Source: Paraburkholderia sp. BCC1885
GTDB lineage: Bacteria; Pseudomonadota; Gammaproteobacteria; Burkholderiales; Burkholderiaceae
DNA: 64,000 nucleotides
Assembly: GCF_900996235.1 (NCBI RefSeq)
Contig: NZ_CAAJGM010000263.1
Location: forward strand, 1-64,000
Direction of reading: 5' to 3'
The notes under the pieces are model-generated. The model was not told the DNA's origin and ran no database searches. It saw nothing but the letters and a program-made list of their open reading frames with translations. A program made the position numbers and the translations under genes. Shown here piece after piece: positions 58,300 through 64,000 of this stretch (positions within the stretch are counted from its first letter, which is position 1; each line of letters starts with the position of its first letter).

Positions 58300-59172
58300 C
58301 TAACTTTGTGCGCCGGTCACGCGGCCAAGGCATTCGGCAAATTGGGCCGCCGCTGCCGGCTGGTTGAGGTTACTACGCTCGACAAGCCCGACCTCGCGCA
58401 CGAACGTGTCTTCGCCAAGCGGCACCACGCTCACCGTCTTCGGCATATGCAGCGCCGCTGCCTGCGGCACGATCGCCACGCCGACACCCTGCGCCACCAG
58501 CCCAACGATGCCCTGCAGTTCATCGAGTTCGACGACGTCATTGACCGTCACGCGAATCCTGCGCAGAAAACGCTCCACCAGCCTGCCGCCGAATGAATTG
58601 CGATCGTAGCGAATGAACGGCTCCGTTTTGAGCAGCGAGCGCCACGGCTGATCCGCCAGTTTGCGCGGCGCCAGCAAAACGAACGGCTCGGAGATCAGCG
58701 TGCGCCACTTCAATTCGGCAGGCAACGCGAAAGGCGGCTTGATGATCACCGCAACATCCACCTCGCCCGAATCCACCTGCGCCAGCAAGTTAAGCGACAC
58801 GCCCGGGATGACGCGAATGCGCCAGCCAGGCGAATCCTCGCGAAAGCGCTGAATTGCACTCACCAGAAACGAGCCTTGCGCCGATGCAATCGCGCCCACG
58901 CGCAACAGCCCCGATTGCTCCGCCGCGCCGCCGCGTTCAGCCAGCCGCGCATAGACCGCGAGCAATTCCTCCGCGACTTCGATGGTCCGCTTGCCGGCCG
59001 CATTGAGCGTCGCCGAGCGGCCGGTTCGATCGAACAACGCGAACCCAAGATCCTCCTCCAGACGCTGGATCTGCGCGCTCACCGCCGACTGCGTCAAGCC
59101 GATGCGCGAGCCGGCGCCCGCAAACGTGCCATAGCGGACCACGGCGAGAAAGGTCTTGAGTTCACGCATCAT
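58300..59172 (-). CDS. LysR-type regulator of the uronate/lactonase group
   Basis: A 290-residue LysR protein. HTH at residues 3-60 (ELKTFLAVVRYGTFAGAGSR, then SAVSAQIQRLEEDLGFALFD). Its start overlaps the stop of the SMP-30 lactonase gene (ATGA), so the two are co-transcribed; the regulator probably controls this sugar-acid group. It could also act on the downstream ABC-amidase operon, which starts about 300 bp further on in the same direction. Effector unknown. Confidence 0.9.
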   Translation of the reverse strand: MMRELKTFLAVVRYGTFAGAGSRIGLTQSAVSAQIQRLEEDLGFALFDRTGRSATLNAAGKRTIEVAEELLAVYARLAERGGAAEQSGLLRVGAIASAQGSFLVSAIQRFREDSPGWRIRVIPGVSLNLLAQVDSGEVDVAVIIKPPFALPAELKWRTLISEPFVLLAPRKLADQPWRSLLKTEPFIRYDRNSFGGRLVERFLRRIRVTVNDVVELDELQGIVGLVAQGVGVAIVPQAAALHMPKTVSVVPLGEDTFVREVGLVERSNLNQPAAAAQFAECLGRVTGAQS

Positions 59173-60122
59173 GGCAAAAGCGCCCCGCCGTAAGGCGTTT
59201 CTGCATATCCCGTCACGCCAGGCCGCACGGCGAACACATGCCCATCGCTTTCATTCGCGCCGGCATCCGGACGGATGGTGGTGATGAACAGCGTGTCGAG
59301 TTCGCGCCCGCCGAAGGCGCACATGGAGGGCTTCATGGCCGGCAATTCGATTTGCCGGTCCAGCTTGCCCTGCGGGGTGAAGCGCAGCACCCGGCCGGCA
59401 TCGTTGGCGCAGATCCAGTAGCAACCGTCGGCATCCATCGCGGCACCATCGGGACGGCCCACGTAGTGATGCAGATCGGCGAAGATGCGCCGGTTGCGCG
59501 GCTCGCCGGTTTCGCCATCGTAGTCGAAGGTCCAGACGAGGCGCTGCGAGGTATGCGAATCGGAGAGGTACATGGTGGCGCCATCCGGCGACCATGCCAG
59601 GCCGTTCTGCACGATCAACCCGTCGATCACCGGGGCGGATAACGTTCCCGCCGTATCGAAGCGGAACAGTTCACCGGCGGCCCGCGCGGTGGGGTTGTCC
59701 TGCACCATCGTGCCGGCCCAGAAACGGCCCTGACGATCGCAGCGGCCGTCGTTAAAGCGCATGTCCGGCAGCGGGAATGAAGGCGCGGCCAGCTTGCGTA
59801 TTTGCGCCGGCAGCGGCTGCGCGCTTGCGGCTTCGCTTATAGCCTCGCCTGCTGCGGACAGCGTCACGGCAAACAGACCCGTTTCGAGGCCGGCCAGCAA
59901 GCCGCCATCGTGACCGAAGGCGAGACATGCCACGCGCTGCGGCAATATCCATTCCGCTCTCACGCCGGACTCCAGATGCAGGCGGATGATTTTCCGCGCC
60001 ACGATGTCGACCCAGTAGAAAGCCCCTTCCTGCGCGTGCCAGACCGGGCTTTCGCCCACCGTCGCCGGCGTCGCGCCCGCTGCCGCCACGCGCTCGGCGC
60101 GCGTCGCTCCATCCCTGCCCAT
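59169..60122 (-). CDS. SMP-30/gluconolactonase-family lactonase
   Basis: A 317-residue beta-propeller lactonase. First-blade Glu in VGESPVWHAQEGAFYWVD, the metal-site Asn in FPLPDMRFNDGRCDRQGRFW, GLAWSPDGATMYLSDSHT and GRPDGAAMDADGCYW. The start at 60122 follows aaggagca. With a GH28 pectinase and uronate dehydrogenase in the neighbourhood, its substrate is probably the galactaro/glucaro-lactone formed by uronate dehydrogenase. It is translationally coupled to the LysR gene and about 115 bp downstream of the pectinase gene. A second paralogue at 9697-10632 serves the arabinose-type operon. Confidence 0.88.
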   Translation of the reverse strand: MGRDGATRAERVAAAGATPATVGESPVWHAQEGAFYWVDIVARKIIRLHLESGVRAEWILPQRVACLAFGHDGGLLAGLETGLFAVTLSAAGEAISEAASAQPLPAQIRKLAAPSFPLPDMRFNDGRCDRQGRFWAGTMVQDNPTARAAGELFRFDTAGTLSAPVIDGLIVQNGLAWSPDGATMYLSDSHTSQRLVWTFDYDGETGEPRNRRIFADLHHYVGRPDGAAMDADGCYWICANDAGRVLRFTPQGKLDRQIELPAMKPSMCAFGGRELDTLFITTIRPDAGANESDGHVFAVRPGVTGYAETPYGGALLP

Positions 60123-60239
60123 CTGTTGCTCCTTCATAAAGTGCGGGACGGGACCGGCAAATCCGCGCAGAACAAAACACTGAGCGGTGGACCGGTCTCG
60201 TCCCTATGATGCCAAGCTGGTGTGCCAGCTACAAAGACG

Positions 60240-62243
60240 CTAGCGCTTATCGATCACCGTCGTGTTGTACGTCGTGCTGCCAATGATGACATTTTTCAGC
60301 GTAATGCCGTCGACGTTGTAGGCGTAAATCGGCCCTGGCGTGGTCGCGCTTGCGGTGCCGTTGTTGACCGGCGTGCCGAGGTTGCAGTTCGAGATCGTCA
60401 CGCCGCTGATGGGCGGAATCGCCGGCACCGGTGCGGGGCCGTTGTAGTCGAAGCCCACCGGACCCTGCGCGACGATCGCCTGGAAGCACGAAGCCGTGAC
60501 GCCGTTGAGCGCGACGTTGCTCACCTGCATGTTCGAAATATTCACGTTCTGCACGATCGGCGGGCTTTCGCGTACCGCGTCGCCTGCCGGATCATAGTCG
60601 CAATCGAAGGTGATCAGGCCGCCTTGCGACGCCGAGGGATTGCCCGCCGTGGCCGTCGCCACGCCCAACGGCACCGTGCTGTTGATCGGACTGCCTGCCA
60701 GCAGCGAACTGCCGTACCCAGCGCCACTAAGCGTCACGCCGTTAGGCAGCGTGACCGTATCCACATAGAAGTTCTTCACGAAGCCGCCGCGATTCATATT
60801 CGTCTTGATGCGGATGGCGATGTTGAGCGGATTGGTGGCCCAGTTCTGGTTCAGCATTTGCAGATTGCGCGCGTACACGTTCTGCACGCCGCCGCTCATT
60901 TCGCTGCCGAGCGTGATGCCGCCGTGGCCGCTGTTCATCGTGCAGTTCTGCACGACGATATTCTGCGAGGGACCGTATTCGATATCGAGCGCCTTGCCCG
61001 ATTTGATTGCAATGCAGTCGTCGCCGGTATTGAACGTGACCGTGTCGCACAGCACGTTGCTGCAGGCATCGGGGTCGAAGCCGTCGTTGTTCGGCCCGAT
61101 GCTGTCCGCGAATACGCCGCGAATCACGAGGTTCGTGCAATCGGTAGGATGGTGCTGCCAGAACGGCGTGTTTTGCGTGTGATAGTTCTCCATCAGCACA
61201 TTGGTGCAGCCAATGAACTCCACCATGCAAGGGCGCAGATAATGTCCAAGACCAAAGATGCGCTGCACCACCGGCACGCCGGCTTCGGACAATGCCGGCA
61301 GGTAGTTCTGATCTTGCTGCCAGGGCGTCGTCGGACTGGTCAGAAGTGCGTAGAGTGCGTCGGAGATAGTGGGTGCGACGGTCCTTAGATCAACGTTGTT
61401 CGGATTGCTAAACGCCTGTGACGGCGTGCTCGAACCCGCACACCCGTATTCTCCCTTCGATCCCTTGTAGGTCCACCAGCAGGTGCTCGTGTTGCCGCTG
61501 CCGGCGAAGGGCGTCATCGCCTGGCCGTTCAGGACCGAAGTCGTGTCTTCGCCGGTAATCGCGATCTTCGTCTGATTGCGGGCGTAGACGGGCGCGCCGA
61601 AATTCAGGCAATCGTTTGCCTGCCAGCGGCTATAAAACAGGTTGCCGTTCGCGCCGCAATTGACCGGACCGTCCTTTGCATAGTCCGCGGGATTCGGGCT
61701 GAAGTAGATCGTGCAGTTGCTGCTCAGATGGAAATTGACGTTGCTCAGCAGCACGATGGGGCCGGCGCAATACCAGTTGCCCGACGGCACCACGACCCGT
61801 CCGCCGCTCGCCGCGTTGCAGGCCTGAATCGCGGCGAGAAAGGCCGGCCGCGAGTCGAACGCACCGGCGGCGTTGGTCAGGTTCGCGCCCGGGCTGGTGG
61901 GCGAAGTCGTGCCGGTGAACGGATTGGTGGCGGCCACTACCGAACAGGGCTGCGCGCCGTAGCTGGTCACGACGAAGTCCACGCTCCGGAACATCGACTG
62001 CGTGATGCCCTGCAGCGAACTGATGATCTGCGTGGCGGCGCCTGCCGTCCCCCAGATCGGATCGAAAGTCGCCGGACTATCCACCGTACCGCCGCAGCCC
62101 GGCAGCGTGCCGAGCAGTGTCGCCCCCGCCGAGGCGCCCGCCATTACCATGAATGCGCGGCGGCCGGGAGAACCCGGCGCGCCGTCATGATCCACGATGC
62201 CCAGCACATTACGTCCATCAACGTCTCTATTGCGCGTTGCCAC
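60240..62243 (-). CDS. exported glycoside hydrolase family 28 (polygalacturonase-like) protein
   Basis: A 667-residue right-handed beta-helix. The four GH28 sites are present: NNDGFDPDA (for NTDG), GDDCIAIKSG, GHGGITLGSE and RIKT; these hold the catalytic Asps, His and the substrate-binding Arg/Lys. The N-terminus has a twin-Arg segment (PGRRAFMVMAGASAGATLLG) followed by LPGC, suggesting Tat export and perhaps lipid attachment. It is longer than typical bacterial GH28 enzymes (400-550), with an extra N-terminal insert near residues 60-110. It would release galacturonate from pectin or related polymers. Confidence 0.88.
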   Translation of the reverse strand: MATRNRDVDGRNVLGIVDHDGAPGSPGRRAFMVMAGASAGATLLGTLPGCGGTVDSPATFDPIWGTAGAATQIISSLQGITQSMFRSVDFVVTSYGAQPCSVVAATNPFTGTTSPTSPGANLTNAAGAFDSRPAFLAAIQACNAASGGRVVVPSGNWYCAGPIVLLSNVNFHLSSNCTIYFSPNPADYAKDGPVNCGANGNLFYSRWQANDCLNFGAPVYARNQTKIAITGEDTTSVLNGQAMTPFAGSGNTSTCWWTYKGSKGEYGCAGSSTPSQAFSNPNNVDLRTVAPTISDALYALLTSPTTPWQQDQNYLPALSEAGVPVVQRIFGLGHYLRPCMVEFIGCTNVLMENYHTQNTPFWQHHPTDCTNLVIRGVFADSIGPNNDGFDPDACSNVLCDTVTFNTGDDCIAIKSGKALDIEYGPSQNIVVQNCTMNSGHGGITLGSEMSGGVQNVYARNLQMLNQNWATNPLNIAIRIKTNMNRGGFVKNFYVDTVTLPNGVTLSGAGYGSSLLAGSPINSTVPLGVATATAGNPSASQGGLITFDCDYDPAGDAVRESPPIVQNVNISNMQVSNVALNGVTASCFQAIVAQGPVGFDYNGPAPVPAIPPISGVTISNCNLGTPVNNGTASATTPGPIYAYNVDGITLKNVIIGSTTYNTTVIDKR

Positions 62244-62803
62244 GATGTCGCCTCCTGATGTTTTTCTGTTTTGCAGACCAGTTTTTAACCGTTGCGCTGA
62301 GCGGGCGGACGCTGGCAGTTAGAACCGCTTCGGACGCGGCCACCCGCTATTCAGACGGCTTTAGCCATGCCGCAAGGTCGAAAGCATTGTTGTTATACAA
62401 CACAATAGATGTCAAGCCGAGAGATACGACAGTGCAGACGTTGCGCTGACCTCGAAATGGCAAAACGATGCAGACAGCGAAGCCGCATAGAACTAATTTT
62501 GGCGGCACTTTTCAGGCCAAACCCAGTATATGAGACACGAAAAAATCTCCGGACTAGACGAGCCTAAGCTAGGGAAACTCCTGACTCCCCGACCATTTGC
62601 TTGACAACTTTTCCGCAAGTCGACATGATTGACCGACACAATCGACGAAGCTGCGTCCGCCGTCGCGGCAGGCGCACAGCAAGCCGCATTCGCGCGCGCC
62701 AAACCGCCATCCATACAGGCGGATGACGCGCGACTCCTCCGAAGCACCGGGCGCCCCAATCGGCGGCCCTCGCTTTACTAACCTCTCGTTAAGGATCAGA
62801 TCC
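62244..62803. other. divergent intergenic region with a shared operator
   Basis: The 560 bp between the GH28 gene (minus) and uronate dehydrogenase (plus) hold no convincing gene. The one clear element is the palindrome at 62388-62402. Both promoters must lie here. The rest is unremarkable. Confidence 0.6.
62388..62402. promoter_or_regulatory. GntR(FCD)-type operator, same core as before the sugar-acid operon
   Basis: TGTTGT-TAT-ACAACA is a perfect 15-bp inverted repeat. Its arms are identical to the inner arms of the 17-bp palindrome at 13329-13345 (TGTTGT-CAA-ACAACA). It lies 145 bp before the GH28 start and about 400 bp before the uronate dehydrogenase start. Confidence 0.6.
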
Positions 62804-63628
62804 GTGAAGAAAATTGCATTGAGCGGCGCAGGCGGCCAGCTTGGCCGCGTGTTACGCAAAGCCTTGCTCGAGCGCGGCGCCAACCTGCGCTCCGCTGCGG
62901 GCTCGCGCGCACTGGAGCCGATTGTCGAAGGCGAAGACGTCATGCATGGCGATCTGCGCGACCCGGCCGTGGTGGACCGCCTGCTGGAAGGCGTGGACGT
63001 GCTGATTCACATGGCGGGGACCAGCGTCGAGCGTCCGTTGCCCGAGATCATCGAGAACAATCTGCGCGGGCTCGTCGAAGTGTATGAAGGCGCGCGCCGT
63101 CACGGTGTAGGCCGCGTCATCTTTGCGAGTTCCAACCATGCGATTGGCATGCACCCCGTCGAAGAGAAACTCGCGCTCGACTGCGATTTTCGTCCCGACG
63201 GTTTTTACGGTCTGAGCAAGGTGTGGGGCGAAGCGCTGGGCCGTCTCTACTGGGACAAGCACGGCATCGAGACCGTGTCCATCCGTATTGGCAGCTGCAT
63301 CGAAAAGCCGACCGAATTCCGCCATCTCAGCACCTGGCTCGGTTTCGAAGACCTGCTGCAATTGATCGACCTGTCGATCAACGTGCCGGATCTCGGCTAT
63401 CAGGTGGTGTGGGGCGTATCGAACAACACGCGCAGCTATTGGGACAATTCGGGGACCAACTCTGGCGCCACGCGTCTCGGTTATCAGCCGCGTCAGAACG
63501 CCGAAGATTACGCCGCGGAGATTCTGGCGAAAGCCAATCCGCTCGATGCCACCGCCCAGCGGTATCAGGGCGGCAGCTTCGCCAGCTTCGACTTCACACC
63601 GCCAGAGCGTAGGAATCCGAAGCGTTGA
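62804..63628 (+). CDS. udh: uronate dehydrogenase
   Basis: A 274-residue NAD-dependent extended-SDR enzyme oxidising D-galacturonate/D-glucuronate to the aldaro-lactone. Cofactor motif SGAGGQLGRVLRKAL, SSNHAIGMHP with the catalytic Ser, and the catalytic Tyr/Lys in GFYGLSKVWGEAL; the C-terminal NSGATRLGYQPRQNAEDYA is typical of bacterial Udh. The start is GTG at 62804 with aaggatc upstream; no ATG gives the family opening. It is divergent from the GH28 gene and stands with a lactonase in the same group. Confidence 0.92.
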   Translation: MKKIALSGAGGQLGRVLRKALLERGANLRSAAGSRALEPIVEGEDVMHGDLRDPAVVDRLLEGVDVLIHMAGTSVERPLPEIIENNLRGLVEVYEGARRHGVGRVIFASSNHAIGMHPVEEKLALDCDFRPDGFYGLSKVWGEALGRLYWDKHGIETVSIRIGSCIEKPTEFRHLSTWLGFEDLLQLIDLSINVPDLGYQVVWGVSNNTRSYWDNSGTNSGATRLGYQPRQNAEDYAAEILAKANPLDATAQRYQGGSFASFDFTPPERRNPKR

Positions 63629-63723
63629 CGCATGGTGGGGAACCAGGCTCGTCATTCAACTCGGAGGACATGGGCTTGCCGGCATGAAACAGAATTCGAA
63701 GCTGCCTGGCGCCAGGAGCGCCT

Positions 63724-63906
63724 TCAGCAATTTCCGGAGCTTGCGTTGAGCGACGCCAGCGCGGCCGAACCGCGCTGAGCGTCCTGAAAGCCGTCAATCG
63801 ACCGTTTCAGCGCGCCATAGCCCACAGCGATGACCGTCACAAGAAACGCAACAAATAGGCAAACGATCAGCGTCAGGCCAATACAAATCTTGACGTGACT
63901 GAGCAT
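63724..63906 (-). pseudogene. methyl-accepting chemotaxis protein, N-terminal fragment
   Basis: The 60-residue frame is the start of a Burkholderia-type chemoreceptor: LTLIVCLFVAFLVTVIAVGY is its first membrane helix, followed by GALKRSIDGFQDAQRGSAA and ASLNASSGN, the start of the periplasmic domain. It then ends in Cys-stop. Intact receptors run to about 520 residues; the HAMP and signalling domains are absent. The sequence on to udh shows no continuation, so this is a truncated relic. Confidence 0.7.
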
Positions 63907-63942
63907 GCTGTCCCCACGAAGACTTCGGCGCGATCTTGCCGA

Positions 63943-64000
63943 TCAGTAAACCGGATGGCCGTTGATCAGGCTAGGCAACCAGGTGGAAAACATCGGCACG
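63943..64000 (-). CDS. C-terminal end of an unidentified gene (window edge)
   Basis: On the minus strand the frame entering at the right edge ends VPMFSTWLPSLINGHPVY before a TGA at 63943-63945. The text (FSTWLP) is reminiscent of the tail of TRAP-type large permease subunits, which often accompany uronate dehydrogenase genes, but 18 residues are too few for a firm call. Confidence 0.35.
   Translation of the reverse strand, partial: VPMFSTWLPSLINGHPVY

Noticed and set aside
1..64000. rRNA, tRNA, CRISPR arrays, transposases and integrases
   Set aside because: None recognised on either strand; no regularly spaced repeats and no transposase motifs were seen, though short tRNAs cannot be excluded without a covariance search.

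Overview
The window looks like part of a chromosome from a Paraburkholderia/Burkholderia-type betaproteobacterium. This rests on the high GC content, the dense LysR/GntR regulators, the pca and sugar-acid gene sets, a luxR-rsaL pair of the Burkholderia/Pseudomonas type, and FNR-USP and FlhD proteins that read like Burkholderiaceae sequences. No rRNA, tRNA, CRISPR array or intact insertion sequence was seen. The layout is almost entirely metabolic operons with their regulators, punctuated by gene scars.

Left part (0-21 kb). A 5'-truncated ferredoxin-NADP reductase fragment and a TetR gene are followed by a minus-strand beta-ketoadipate operon pcaI-pcaJ-pcaD-(decayed pcaC). A divergent LysR gene, folE, serine acetyltransferase and two small conserved proteins come next. 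A four-gene operon for non-phosphorylative L-arabinose-type sugar-acid oxidation follows (KDA dehydratase, alpha-ketoglutarate semialdehyde dehydrogenase, lactonase, arabinonate dehydratase). Then come a luxR-rsaL quorum-sensing pair with no luxI, a 14-TM drug exporter, a FadR-type GntR regulator, a universal stress protein, FNR and an EgtB-like enzyme.

Central accessory part (21.5-49 kb). Thirteen minus-strand genes, many of them overlapping or closely spaced, run from a hydroxyquinol 1,2-dioxygenase at 34.4 kb to a YciI protein at 21.5 kb. They include a ribose-type ABC importer, an amidohydrolase, two beta-hydroxyacid dehydrogenase-like proteins, a nitroreductase-family enzyme, maleylacetate reductase and a GMC oxidoreductase. 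Three regulators (LysR, LysR, AraC) and a cupin separate this from a second minus-strand block: an RND tripartite pump, a second intradiol dioxygenase, an SDR, a beta-keto acid cleavage enzyme (BKACE) and a gamma-carbonic-anhydrase-like protein. Together they predict conversion of an unknown imported compound to hydroxyquinol, maleylacetate and beta-ketoadipate, with pcaIJ or BKACE finishing the route. This is the most likely undescribed system in the window. Its right edge carries scars: a short MscS-like gene and a LysR gene with most of its middle deleted.

Right part (49-64 kb). A secreted alpha/beta hydrolase, a membrane diguanylate cyclase and an FlhD without FlhC lead to a tightly packed operon of a NitT/TauT-type ABC importer, two amidases and a GntR regulator, with a palindromic candidate operator in front. 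The window ends with a pectin/uronate group: LysR, SMP-30 lactonase, GH28 polygalacturonase and divergent uronate dehydrogenase. A chemoreceptor fragment and the tail of an unidentified gene follow. The candidate operator TGTTGT-N3-ACAACA occurs both before the arabinose-type operon and in the pectin/uronate divergent region, suggesting one regulon for plant cell-wall sugars.
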